Shown: one piece after another, positions 8,256-18,108 of the stretch
Layout: every line of letters starts with the position of its first letter
Position numbering within the stretch: position 1 is the first letter of the stretch
Source of the DNA: Leifsonia tongyongensis
GTDB taxonomy: Bacteria; Actinomycetota; Actinomycetes; Actinomycetales; Microbacteriaceae
Direction of reading: 5' to 3'
Assembly (NCBI RefSeq): GCF_010686705.1
Contig: NZ_JAAGWY010000001.1
Location: 1-64,000 of the forward strand
Length of the DNA stretch: 64,000 nt
Notes under the pieces: generated by a model
The model's database searches: none
Told to the model about the DNA's origin: nothing
The model's input: the letters and a program-made list of their open reading frames with translations, nothing else
Position numbers and translations under genes: made by a program

Positions 8256-9896
8256 ATGTCCGACGGCCCCCTGATCGTCCAAAGCGACCGCACCGTGCTC
8301 CTCGAGGTCGCGCATCCGGCCGCCGAAGACGCGCGCCACGATCTCGCGATCTTCGCCGAACTCGAGCGCGCCCCCGAGCACATCCACACCTACCGGATCA
8401 CGAGGCTCGGGCTGTGGAACGCGCGGGCTGCCGGGCACACCGCCGCGGACATGCTCGCGACGCTCGAACGCTACTCGAAGTTCCCGATACCCCAGACGGT
8501 CGCCGTCGACATGGGCGAGACCGTCGCACGGTACGGGCGGCTCGTCATCGACCGGGCCGAGGACGGCACACTCGTACTCCGCTCGAACGACCTGGCGGTG
8601 CTCACCGAGATCGCGGGAGCGAAACGGGTGAGCCCGCTTCTCGTGGAACGGCTCGACGACGAGACGTTCGTGGTCGCGGCCTGGGCGCGTGGCCAGCTCA
8701 AACAGGAGCTCGTGAAACTCGGCTGGCCGGCCGAAGACCTCGCTGGTTACACACCGGGGACGCCGCACCCGATCGACCTCGTCGAAGAGGGCTGGCACCT
8801 CCGCGACTACCAGAACAAGGCGGTCGAGAGCTTCTTCGACGGCGGTTCCGGTGTCGTCGTGCTCCCCTGCGGCGCGGGCAAGACCCTGGTCGGGGCCGGC
8901 GCGATGGCCACCTCGAAGACCACCACGCTCATTCTCGTGACCAACACCGTCTCCGCGCGCCAGTGGCGTGACGAACTGCTGCGCCGCACCACGCTCACCG
9001 CCGAAGAGATCGGCGAATACTCCGGCCAGGTGAAAGAGGTGCGTCCGGTCACGATCGCGACCTACCAGATCCTCACGGCCAAGCGGAAAGGCGAGTACGC
9101 ACACCTCGCCCTGCTCGACGCGCTCGACTGGGGCCTCGTGGTCTACGACGAGGTCCACCTGCTGCCCGCGCCGGTGTTCAAGCTGACCGCCGAACTCCAG
9201 GCGCGCAGGCGCCTCGGACTCACGGCGACCCTGGTGCGCGAAGACGGCCGTGAAGGCGACGTCTTCAGCCTCATCGGCCCGAAACGGTTCGACGCGCCGT
9301 GGAAGGAGATCGAGGCGCAGGGCTTCATCTCCCCGGCGTCCTGCTTCGAAGTGCGCATCGACCTGCCGCAGTCAGACCGGCTCTCCTACGCGGCCGCGGC
9401 CGACGAAGAACGGTACAGGCTCGCCGCGACCGCCCCGGCGAAGCTCGACGTGGTGCGCCGGCTGGTCGAGCGGCACGCCGGCGAACGCATCCTGGTCATC
9501 GGCCAGTACCTGGACCAGATCGACGAACTGGCGGATGCGCTCGACGCCCCTCGCCTGACCGGAGCGACACCGGTCGACGAACGGGAACGCCTGTACCAGG
9601 AGTTCCGGGAGGGCACGACCCCCGTGCTCGTCGTCAGCAAGGTGGCGAACTTCTCCGTCGACCTCCCCGAGGCGACCGTCGCGATCCAGGTGTCCGGCTC
9701 GTTCGGTTCGCGACAGGAGGAGGCGCAGCGGCTCGGGCGGCTGCTCCGGCCGAAGGAGTCCGGCCTCTCCGCGAACTTCTACACCCTCGTCGCCCGCGAC
9801 ACGGTCGACCAGGACTTCGCCCAGAACCGTCAGCGCTTTCTGGCCGAGCAGGGGTACAGCTACACGATCCTCGACGCGCACTCGCTGGCGGCCTGA
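8256..9896 (+). CDS. XPB/Ssl2-type DNA repair helicase
   Basis: A 546-aa superfamily-2 3'-5' helicase. An N-terminal helicase-associated domain (~1-110) precedes RecA1. Walker A is LPCGAGKT (Lys209), motif II is DEVH in VVYDEVHLL, and motif III is LGLTATLVREDG. The RED motif of XPB is present as VREDGREGDVF. RecA2 carries EEAQRLGRLLRPK (motif VI). ATG 8256 fits the family start MSDGPLIVQSDRTVLLE. It is coupled to the Helicase_C_3 gene upstream. Expected role is nucleotide-excision repair or branched-DNA unwinding. Confidence 0.93.
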   Translation: MSDGPLIVQSDRTVLLEVAHPAAEDARHDLAIFAELERAPEHIHTYRITRLGLWNARAAGHTAADMLATLERYSKFPIPQTVAVDMGETVARYGRLVIDRAEDGTLVLRSNDLAVLTEIAGAKRVSPLLVERLDDETFVVAAWARGQLKQELVKLGWPAEDLAGYTPGTPHPIDLVEEGWHLRDYQNKAVESFFDGGSGVVVLPCGAGKTLVGAGAMATSKTTTLILVTNTVSARQWRDELLRRTTLTAEEIGEYSGQVKEVRPVTIATYQILTAKRKGEYAHLALLDALDWGLVVYDEVHLLPAPVFKLTAELQARRRLGLTATLVREDGREGDVFSLIGPKRFDAPWKEIEAQGFISPASCFEVRIDLPQSDRLSYAAAADEERYRLAATAPAKLDVVRRLVERHAGERILVIGQYLDQIDELADALDAPRLTGATPVDERERLYQEFREGTTPVLVVSKVANFSVDLPEATVAIQVSGSFGSRQEEAQRLGRLLRPKESGLSANFYTLVARDTVDQDFAQNRQRFLAEQGYSYTILDAHSLAA

Positions 9897-9928
9897 GGCA
9901 GCGCGACCCTCTGGGGCGGCAGGCGCGC

Positions 9929-10684
9929 TCAGCCGCGCAGGTATCGCAGCAGCAGAGTGTCGCCGGAGACGAGCGTGTGCGCGAGCCTGAGGCCGACCGG
10001 CATGATCGGGGACTCGCCGGCCGCGATCCGGGACGCGATTCCGGCCTCGAGCCGCGGGCTCAGGGTGAGGCACAGTTCGTCGAGCACCGATGCGGCCACC
10101 AGGTCGCCGAACAGGTGCGGGCCGCCTTCGCAGTGGATGCGCCCGAGTCCGCGTTCGGCGAGGACGCGCACCAGCACATCCGCCTGCACCCGCTCGTGCC
10201 CGCAGACCACGACGTCCGCGACGCGCTCGAGAGTGAGGCGCGCGCTGCTGCGTGCGAGCTCGGTGGTCAGGATGATCGGCCGGACGGGCGCATCGGCGAA
10301 GATCGGGCCCGCCGGGTCGAGGTCGAGGCTCGCCGAGACGATGGCGAAGACCGGATGCGGAGCGAGGCCCGACCGCGTGCGCGCACGCTGCGACGCATCA
10401 TCGACCCGCATGGCGCCGTAGCCTTCGGCCCGGACGGTGCCCGCGCCGACCACCACGACGTCGCAGAGCCGGCGCAGCATCGCGAACACCCGCTGGTCGG
10501 CGCCGTCGGACAGGCCGCTCGAGAGCCCCTGGTGGGTCGCGGCCCCGTCGACGCTGGACACGAAGTTGACCCGCACCCAGGGCGGCGCTCCGACGCGTTC
10601 GCCGTAGAGGCTCGCGATGTCGTCGTCGCTGAGGTCCTCCAGCGCCGGCAGCGGGTACGCCCGGGAGATCGACGCCTCACTCAT
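9929..10684 (-). CDS. pyrimidine reductase family protein (RibD C-terminal/DHFR-like)
   Basis: A 251-aa Rossmann-like reductase of the RibD C-terminal family. Motifs are WVRVNFVSSVDGAAT near the start, DVVVVGAGTVRAEGYG for NADPH, and IHCEGGPHLFGDLV near the C-terminus. It lacks a deaminase domain, so it is not a full RibD. It overlaps the FolP2-like gene by 8 bp, indicating one transcript. The substrate may be a pyrimidine or pterin; family membership is clear, substrate is not. Confidence 0.85.
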   Translation of the reverse strand: MSEASISRAYPLPALEDLSDDDIASLYGERVGAPPWVRVNFVSSVDGAATHQGLSSGLSDGADQRVFAMLRRLCDVVVVGAGTVRAEGYGAMRVDDASQRARTRSGLAPHPVFAIVSASLDLDPAGPIFADAPVRPIILTTELARSSARLTLERVADVVVCGHERVQADVLVRVLAERGLGRIHCEGGPHLFGDLVAASVLDELCLTLSPRLEAGIASRIAAGESPIMPVGLRLAHTLVSGDTLLLRYLRG

Positions 10685-11633
10685 TGGCTTCCCCCATGTT
10701 GTGGCGCAGACCCTGCGGGGTCCACAGGCCGAGGATGGCCTCCGTCATCCTCGCCGCCGCGACCGAGGCCGCGACGTTGTGCATCCGGATGATGCGCGCC
10801 CCGTTCATGATCGAGACGACGGCTGCGGCGATCGAGCCTTCGAGTCGCGCGGCGCGGTCTGCGCGGAGCGTCTCGCCGATGAAGTCCTTGTTCGACACCG
10901 CGGCGAGCGTGGGGAACCCGAGGTCGGCGATCTCGGAGAGCCTGCGCGTCAGTTCGAGCGACTGGAGGGTGTTCTTGTTGAGGTCGTGACCCGGGTCCAC
11001 GACGATCCGCTCCTCCGGCACGCCGGATGCGATGACCCGCTCGACCCGCTCGATCAGGTACCGAGCGATGTCGGCGGCGATGTCGTCGTAGTGCGGACGC
11101 GGATACGGCGTTCGCGGGGTCGCCAGACTGTGCGTGATGACGAGCGTCGCCTCGCTGTCGGCGACGATGTCGAGCAGGGCGGGGTCGCTGAGGCCGGTCG
11201 TGTCGTTGACGACCGTGGCCCCTGCCCGGATGGCCTCCCGCGCGACCTGCGCGTGGAACGTGTCGACGGAGATGACCACATCCGATCCCGCACGGAGCTC
11301 GGCGATCACCGGCACCACCCGGTCCGCCTCTTCGGCGGCCGGAATCGGCGCGCCGGGCGCGAAGGGCGCGCCACCGATGTCGACCCAGTCGGCCCCGTCT
11401 GCCACGGCAGCGAAGGAGGCGGCGACGGCGGCGTCGAGGGCGAAGGTGCGGCCCCGGTCGTAGAACGAGTCGGGTGTGCGGTTCACGACCGCCATCACCG
11501 CGACCTGGCGGGAGAAGTCGAACGTCCGGGCGCCGATACGGCGAACGGGGATGCGCAACGGCGGCAGGTAGGGCTCGCGCGAGCCCGTGGCGGCCGCGAT
11601 TTCGTCAGAGAGCGTCAAGGGGAACATCCTCAT
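10677..11633 (-). CDS. dihydropteroate synthase homologue, FolP2 type
   Basis: A TIM-barrel protein of about 318 aa. The first motif is MAVVNRTPDSFYDRG, the FolP2 form, not the NVTPDSFSDGG of true FolP. The second motif is DIGGAPFAPG where DHPS enzymes have GGESTRPG, so p-aminobenzoate-loop residues are missing. Later motifs DTFHAQVAREAI, VNDTTG, DPGHDLNKN and SNKDFIGETL are kept. Mycobacterial FolP2 is reported not to complement DHPS loss, so another pterin-like substrate is likely. The start is uncertain (TTG 11639, ATG 11633, ATG 11627). It overlaps both neighbours. Confidence 0.8.
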   Translation of the reverse strand: MRMFPLTLSDEIAAATGSREPYLPPLRIPVRRIGARTFDFSRQVAVMAVVNRTPDSFYDRGRTFALDAAVAASFAAVADGADWVDIGGAPFAPGAPIPAAEEADRVVPVIAELRAGSDVVISVDTFHAQVAREAIRAGATVVNDTTGLSDPALLDIVADSEATLVITHSLATPRTPYPRPHYDDIAADIARYLIERVERVIASGVPEERIVVDPGHDLNKNTLQSLELTRRLSEIADLGFPTLAAVSNKDFIGETLRADRAARLEGSIAAAVVSIMNGARIIRMHNVAASVAAARMTEAILGLWTPQGLRHNMGEANE

Positions 11634-12828
11634 CCGCAAGCTGCGCTCGGTCGACCTGCACGCCCGACCGGATCAGTCTCTGTACCTGCTCGTTGACGTC
11701 CCACACGTTCACATTCATGCCCGCGACGACCCGGCCGTCCCTGACCCAGAACGAGATGAACTCCCGCGCGGCCCTGTCTCCCCTGTAGACGATGTCCGCA
11801 CCGCGTGCCAGCGGCGCGTAGCCGGAGTACTCCATGCCCAGATCGTATTGGTCGGTGTAGAAGTACGGGATGTCGTCGTACTCGGCGTTTTCGCCGAGCA
11901 TCGCAGCGGCCGCCACCTTTCCACCGGCGATGGCGTTGGCCCAGTGCTCGTTGCGCAGGTGCTCCCCGATCGCAGGCAGGTACGGGTCGGCGACGTCGCC
12001 CGCAGCGAACACGTCGGCTGCGCTGGTCTCCATTGACGCGCTGGTCGTGATGCCGTTGCCGAGCGCGAGCCCGGCCCGTTCGGCCAGGCCGGTGTTCGGC
12101 GAGGCCCCGATCCCGACCACGACCACATCCGCTGGCAGCCGCTCGCCCGCATCCGTCGTCACGGCATCGACCCGGCCGGCCGACCCGCCGAGCTCAGCCA
12201 CCGCCGTCTTCATCCGGAAGCTGACGCCGTGGTCGCGGTGCAGCTGCTCGAAGACCGAGCCGAGCTCCGCTCCGAGTGCGTGCTCGAGGGGAACTGCTCC
12301 ATGGCCTACGACGGTCACCTCGTTGCCGTACAGGCGCGCCGCTGCCGCGACCTCGAGCCCGATCCACCCGGAGCCGGCGATAACGACCTGCCTGCCGCCG
12401 CTCGAGAGCTCAGCGCGCAGCGCATCGCTGTCGTCGAGGGTGCGCAGCGTGTGGACGCCGTCGAGGTCGGACCCGGGCAAGGTGAGGCGGCGTGGGGCGG
12501 CGCCGGTTGCGAGCAGGAGGCGCTCGTATGCCAGGCGGCCGCCCTCCTCGAAGACGATCTCGTGGGCGCCGGGATCGATCGACGCGACTGTGGTCTCGAG
12601 GACCAGGTCGACGTCGTTGTCCCGGTACCACTGCGCTGGGTGCACGAAGACATCGTCGCGGTCGCCTCCGTTCAGGTATTCCTTCGACAGCGGGGGGCGG
12701 ATGTACGGATCGTGCGCCTCCGCGCCGACGATCACGATGCGTCCGTCGTAGCCACGTTCGCGGAGTGTCGTCGCGGCCGTGGCGCCCGCGAGTCCCCCTC
12801 CGACGATGACGCTGGTGCGCTCGGCCAT
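11605..12828 (-). CDS. FAD/NAD(P)-dependent ferredoxin reductase-like oxidoreductase
   Basis: A 407-aa flavoprotein of the FAD-dependent pyridine nucleotide reductase family. N-terminal FAD motif is IVGGGLAGATAA, NAD motif is GSGWIGLEVAA at about 148, second FAD motif is VFAAGDVAD, and a reductase C-terminal domain ends the protein. PPLSKEYL is the signature of rubredoxin/ferredoxin reductases of oxygenase systems. ATG 12828 follows GGAAGG. It is first gene of the three-gene minus-strand unit with the FolP2-like and reductase genes. The electron acceptor is not encoded nearby. Confidence 0.88.
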   Translation of the reverse strand: MAERTSVIVGGGLAGATAATTLRERGYDGRIVIVGAEAHDPYIRPPLSKEYLNGGDRDDVFVHPAQWYRDNDVDLVLETTVASIDPGAHEIVFEEGGRLAYERLLLATGAAPRRLTLPGSDLDGVHTLRTLDDSDALRAELSSGGRQVVIAGSGWIGLEVAAAARLYGNEVTVVGHGAVPLEHALGAELGSVFEQLHRDHGVSFRMKTAVAELGGSAGRVDAVTTDAGERLPADVVVVGIGASPNTGLAERAGLALGNGITTSASMETSAADVFAAGDVADPYLPAIGEHLRNEHWANAIAGGKVAAAAMLGENAEYDDIPYFYTDQYDLGMEYSGYAPLARGADIVYRGDRAAREFISFWVRDGRVVAGMNVNVWDVNEQVQRLIRSGVQVDRAQLADEDVPLDAL

Positions 12829-13007
12829 GGGTGGGTTCCTTCCGTCGCCTTCTGTGCCGAAGCTATGGTCAGGCCGCGGCTTCGTCAAGGGCGCGGATCA
12901 GACTCGCGGGGCATTCGCGGAGCGCTCGCGGGCCGTTCGCACGCCGGTCACACGTCCGCCACCGTGCGCACACCGCGGTCTCACAGTCAAGTCCCAGTCA
13001 ACGCGCA

Positions 13008-13013
13008 GATAAT
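13008..13013 (+). promoter_or_regulatory. -10 element of the response-regulator gene, leaderless type
   Basis: GATAAT ends 7 bp before ATG 13021 and there is no Shine-Dalgarno. This suggests a leaderless mRNA. Confidence 0.5.
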
Positions 13014-13020
13014 AGGTGCC

Positions 13021-13713
13021 ATGAACGCCGGACCACGCATTCTCATCGTCGACGACGAGCCCAACATCCGCGATCTCCTCACCACCAGCCTCCGTTTCGC
13101 CGGTTTCGCCGTGCGTGCCGTCGGCAATGGTGCTCAGGCCATCTCCGCGGTCCTCGAAGAGGAACCCGACCTCATCATCCTCGACGTCATGCTCCCCGAC
13201 ATGAACGGGTTCGGCGTCACCAAACGCCTCCGCGGCGCAGGCTACACGGCGCCCATCCTGTTCCTCACGGCTAAGGACGACACCGAAGACAAGATCACCG
13301 GCCTGACCGTCGGAGGCGACGACTACGTCACCAAGCCGTTCAGCCTCGACGAGATCGTCGCCCGCATCAAGGCGATCCTGCGCCGGACGATGCAGGCCGA
13401 CGAAGACGCCGTCATCCGGGCGGGCGAGCTCACCATGGACCAGGACACCCACGAAGTGTTCGTCGGCGACACCGGCATCGAGCTCAGCCCCACCGAGTTC
13501 AAGCTGCTCCGCTACCTGATGCTCAACCCCAACCGGGTGCTCAGCAAGGCGCAGATCCTCGACCACGTCTGGGAGTACGACTTCAACGGCGATGCGGGCA
13601 TCGTCGAGTCCTACATCTCGTACCTCCGCCGCAAGGTGGATGCGCACTCGAGCGAACCGCTCATCCAGACCAAGCGCGGCTTCGGTTACATGCTCAAAGC
13701 GGCGAAGGTCTAA
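13021..13713 (+). CDS. OmpR/PhoB-family response regulator
   Basis: A 230-aa protein. The receiver (1-120) has acidic pocket Asp11/Asp12, phosphoacceptor Asp55 (IILDVMLPDMNG) and Lys105 (VTKPF). The winged-helix DNA-binding domain (~132-228) ends YISYLRRKVD..IQTKRGFGYML. Its motif WEYDFNGDAGIVESYISYLRRK is the PhoP/TcrX-like actinobacterial form. It is paired with the sensor kinase 47 bp downstream. Target genes cannot be read from the sequence. Confidence 0.92.
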   Translation: MNAGPRILIVDDEPNIRDLLTTSLRFAGFAVRAVGNGAQAISAVLEEEPDLIILDVMLPDMNGFGVTKRLRGAGYTAPILFLTAKDDTEDKITGLTVGGDDYVTKPFSLDEIVARIKAILRRTMQADEDAVIRAGELTMDQDTHEVFVGDTGIELSPTEFKLLRYLMLNPNRVLSKAQILDHVWEYDFNGDAGIVESYISYLRRKVDAHSSEPLIQTKRGFGYMLKAAKV

Positions 13714-13760
13714 CCCTCATTCACTGTTGGCCCAGCTTCGCTGCATAAACTGGCGGCCTC

Positions 13761-15464
13761 ATGCACGAATCACTCCTGGATCGATGGAACGCGGTCTCAC
13801 TACGCACCAAGATCACGGGCGTGACCGTCCTGATGCTGACGCTCGGGCTGCTCGTCTCGGGCATCGGCACGATGGCGATGCTCAAGCCCGTGCTGCTGAC
13901 GCAGCTCGACGCGCAGCTGAACGCCGCCTCGCAGCCGAACAACCTGAACTCCTACCTGGCCTCCCGCACAAGCAACAGTGACAGGATCGCGTCGGACGGG
14001 AGTGCCTCCGACTACTTCGTCGCGCTCTACAACGCCGATGGCAAGCTGATCGACTACAACTGGAAGAACGAGCCCGCCGCCGAGCGCCCGGTCGTGCCCG
14101 GCAAGGTCGACCTCACCCAGGGCCGCGAGATGAGCCAGTCGGGCTTCTACCTCAACAGCCGTGACAAGCACACGCTCTACCGCGCAAGCGCTTCACTGGT
14201 GACCTTCACGTCGCCCGCCGGCGCATACGGCACGGCGATCGTCGCGGCATCCACCCACCAGATCGACACGATCATGGCCAGCTACCTGGCGATCTTCCTG
14301 GGCTTCGGAGTGATCGTCGTCATCGTGGGAGCGGGCCTCACGCGGATGCTCGTCACGACCACCTTCGCACCGCTCCGTGAGGTCGAGCAGACTGCTGCTG
14401 CCATCGCCGACGGCGACTTCAGCCAGCGCCTCGGAGGAGCGACCCCGAACACCGAAGTCGGGCGCCTCAACCGTTCGCTCAACACCATGCTCAACCGGAT
14501 CGACCGGGCCTTCAACGACCGCGCACGCACCATCGAGCAGATGCGCCGATTCGTCGGCGACGCCAGCCACGAACTGCGCACGCCCCTGGTCTCCGTGCGC
14601 GGCTACGCCGAGCTCTACCGCATGGGTGCTCTGCAGACGCCAGAAGAGGTCGCCCAGGCGATGGACCGCATCGAGAAGGAAGCGATCCGCATGGGCGGTC
14701 TCGTCGAAGACCTTCTCGAACTGGCCCGCCTGGACGAGACAAAGCCGCTCGACCTGAAGCCGGTCGACCTCGTCCCGATCGCCCGCGACGCGGCCCTCGA
14801 CGCGATGGCCTCGTCGCCCGGTCGCGTGGTCACGGTACTCACCCCCGAGCCCCTGCTGCGCCGCCACGAGACCGAGACGGAGCCGCTCGATATGAGCGAC
14901 ATGCCCCTGGCCAGAACGCAGGCGACCTCGAACACGACCACCGGCCCGATCGCATTCGCCGGGGCGACACTCGCCCGGCTGCGGAGCCGCCGTCCCCGTC
15001 GCGCCGGCGGCACGGCCGTCATCACGGAACCGGTGGTGCAGGCGCCAGTTCCACCGCCCAGCGATCCCGCGATCGTCCTCGCCGAGGAGAACAAGATCCG
15101 CCAGGTCGTCACCAATCTCATGGGAAACGCGATGCGGTTCACCCAGGACGACAGCCCCATCGAGATCCTGGTGCAGGTCAATCACCAGACCGAGCGGGCG
15201 ATCCTCGAAGTGATCGACCACGGCGAGGGCATCCCGCCGCAGATCCGGGAGAAGATCTTCCAGCGCTTCTGGCGGGCTGACACCTCCCGCGCCCGTGAGA
15301 CGGGCGGCAGCGGCCTGGGCCTCGCGATCGTTTCGTCGATCGTGGCGGCCCACAACGGAACGGTCGAGGTCGTCGAGACCGAAGGCGGCGGCGCGACCTT
15401 CCGCGTCGCGCTCCCGCTCGCCGGCTCGCCGGCCGCACCCCAGCCGGCCACCCCCGCCGCGTAG
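13761..15464 (+). CDS. HAMP-domain sensor histidine kinase with insert before the ATPase core
   Basis: 567 aa. Membrane helix 1 is about 20-42, an extracytoplasmic sensor spans 45-170, helix 2 is about 172-196. HAMP follows (197-255), then HisKA with phospho-His270 (DASHELRTPL). The HATPase domain contains N-box NLMGNAMRFT, G1 DHGEGIPP and G2 GGSGLGLAIV. Between HisKA and the N-box lies an extra, poorly conserved stretch at about 362-436, rich in Thr, Arg and Pro. The C-terminus is an Ala/Pro tail. It is cognate to the regulator just upstream. Confidence 0.92.
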   Translation: MHESLLDRWNAVSLRTKITGVTVLMLTLGLLVSGIGTMAMLKPVLLTQLDAQLNAASQPNNLNSYLASRTSNSDRIASDGSASDYFVALYNADGKLIDYNWKNEPAAERPVVPGKVDLTQGREMSQSGFYLNSRDKHTLYRASASLVTFTSPAGAYGTAIVAASTHQIDTIMASYLAIFLGFGVIVVIVGAGLTRMLVTTTFAPLREVEQTAAAIADGDFSQRLGGATPNTEVGRLNRSLNTMLNRIDRAFNDRARTIEQMRRFVGDASHELRTPLVSVRGYAELYRMGALQTPEEVAQAMDRIEKEAIRMGGLVEDLLELARLDETKPLDLKPVDLVPIARDAALDAMASSPGRVVTVLTPEPLLRRHETETEPLDMSDMPLARTQATSNTTTGPIAFAGATLARLRSRRPRRAGGTAVITEPVVQAPVPPPSDPAIVLAEENKIRQVVTNLMGNAMRFTQDDSPIEILVQVNHQTERAILEVIDHGEGIPPQIREKIFQRFWRADTSRARETGGSGLGLAIVSSIVAAHNGTVEVVETEGGGATFRVALPLAGSPAAPQPATPAA

Positions 15465-15510
15465 CCCCCAGGCCCCCCGGCCCCCAGGCCCCCCGGCCCC
15501 CGGCCCCGAC
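15465..15510. repeat. C-rich 16-bp tandem repeat after the kinase gene
   Basis: CCCCCAGGCCCCCCGG is present twice back to back (15465-15480, 15481-15496), with a partial third copy. It begins immediately after the kinase stop. It could be recent slippage or a weak terminator region. Confidence 0.7.
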
Positions 15511-15547
15511 GGGGCGCCCTGCCGCTCCGTCGCCCGTCTGGCCCGTC

Positions 15548-15597
15548 GAGTCGTCACCAACTCCCCGAAAGAGCTCGGAATTCGGGTACCTACTGAC
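15548..15597. repeat. 50-bp intergenic repeat, copy 1
   Basis: This copy begins GAGTCGTCACCAACTCCCCG and ends GGGTACCTACTGAC. An inner dyad CCCGAA/TTCGGG flanks a short variable loop. Copy 2 lies at 15641-15690 and differs only within the loop. No gene is seen around it. Confidence 0.8.
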
Positions 15598-15640
15598 GCC
15601 TCGGCATCCGGTCGTTCGGCCGTTCGGGCCGCCCTCGCTC

Positions 15641-15690
15641 GAGTCGTCACCAACTCCCCGAAAGGGCGCGGAATTCGGGTACCTACTGAC
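15641..15690. repeat. 50-bp intergenic repeat, copy 2
   Basis: Same element as at 15548, in the same orientation, with 93 bp start to start. The arms CCCGAA and TTCGGG are kept. The loop changes from GAGCTC to GGGCGC. The rest of 15511-15773 holds nothing else I can identify. Confidence 0.8.
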
Positions 15691-15773
15691 GGCTCGACGG
15701 TGGCAGTGGGCCGGAACGGTAGGCAGCGGCGCCGCGGCGAGGCGGGACCGCGACGCCGGCGCGGGCGGCCGAC

Positions 15774-15852
15774 GCACGCGAAGAGGGCGCCTCCCGTGCG
15801 GGAGACGCCAGCCGGCGCACGCGAAGAGGGCGCCTCCCGTGCGGGAGACGCC
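15774..15852. repeat. tandemly duplicated terminator-like hairpin
   Basis: Two identical 36-bp copies (15774-15809 and 15817-15852), 43 bp start to start. Each contains GGCG.CTCCCG TG CGGGAG.CGCC and so can fold alone. They lie between the kinase gene and groEL, whose 3' ends face each other. Confidence 0.75.
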
Positions 15853-15855
15853 CTC
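15825..15855. terminator. groEL terminator hairpin
   Basis: AGAGGGCG.CTCCCG / CGGGAG.CGCCCTCT form a strong stem with a TG loop. It starts 19 bp past the groEL stop and can serve both convergent transcripts. No long T-tract is present. Confidence 0.6.
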
Positions 15856-15873
15856 TGCGTGTTTCAGGACTGC

Positions 15874-17590
<1,717 letters not shown>

Positions 17591-17597
17591 GACGATT

Positions 17598-17624
17598 CTG
17601 GCACTCGGATGCCGGGAGTGCAAG
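17598..17624. promoter_or_regulatory. second, degenerate CIRCE element
   Basis: CTGGCACTC, nine bases, GAGTGCAAG: the GCACTC/GAGTGC core and N9 spacer are exact while the outer bases diverge. It starts 34 bp after the first CIRCE begins, placing the two sites about three helical turns apart. Confidence 0.7.
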
Positions 17625-17668
17625 TGAACGGGGCGGGACCGGTCAGTACGGTCGACGCCCGACGCGAA

Positions 17669-17700
17669 CGAACGCCGCCCGGATGTCCGGACGGCGTTCG
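17669..17700 (-). terminator. terminator of the cspA gene
   Basis: CGAACGCCG.CCGGA / TCCGG.CGGCGTTCG form a long stem that begins 19 bp past the cspA stop. It also shields groEL's regulatory region. Confidence 0.7.
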
Positions 17701-17719
17701 AATCAGTAGTCGTGCTGTG

Positions 17720-17923
17720 CTACGCCAGACGCACCGACTCGGCCTGGGGGCCTTTGTTGCCGGTACCGACCTCGAAAACGACCTGCTGGCCCTCTTCGAG
17801 AACCTTGTAGCCGCTCATGTCGATAGCGGAGTAATGAACGAAAACGTCCTGTCCCCCACCATCGACGGTGATGAAGCCGTAGCCCTTTTCAGCGTTGAAC
17901 CACTTCACGGTTCCGTTCGCCAT
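17720..17923 (-). CDS. cspA: cold-shock protein CspA-type
   Basis: A 67-aa single CSD acting as an RNA chaperone. RNP1 is KGYGFITV and RNP2 is VFVHYSAI; it starts [19 protein letters not shown] precedes the ATG. It has its own promoter (17985-18013), giving a ~55-nt leader, and a strong terminator. Distinct from the longer cold-shock protein at 5583. Confidence 0.95.
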   Translation of the reverse strand: MANGTVKWFNAEKGYGFITVDGGGQDVFVHYSAIDMSGYKVLEEGQQVVFEVGTGNKGPQAESVRLA

Positions 17924-17984
17924 CTATTACTCCCATTGCTGTGTTTCGTCCGCGCGTAGCACATTCACCAGCGCGTTGAAACCA

Positions 17985-18013
17985 GATACTAATGCTTCCG
18001 ATGGTCCTGATGA
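17985..18013 (-). promoter_or_regulatory. cspA promoter
   Basis: On the minus strand, -35 TTCATC and -10 TAGTAT are 17 bp apart. The start of transcription would be near 17978. Confidence 0.45.
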
Positions 18014-18030
18014 ATGGAGACAACGCGAAT

Positions 18031-18063
18031 AGGTCGTGAAATTACCCGAAATGGTCGTGAATT
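18031..18063. repeat. 21-bp-spaced direct repeat upstream of cspA
   Basis: GGTCGTGAAATTA (18031-18043) and GGTCGTGAATTA (18052-18063) are two helical turns apart and just upstream of the cspA -35. They may be paired regulator half-sites. Confidence 0.45.
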
Positions 18064-18108
18064 AAACACGCCCGAAACATCGCGAACCGGAACCCCCGGT
18101 GAGACGGC

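Noticed and set aside
8247-9158. Minus-strand frame over the XPB helicase
   Set aside because: Composition typical of an antisense shadow; the helicase motifs are on the plus strand.
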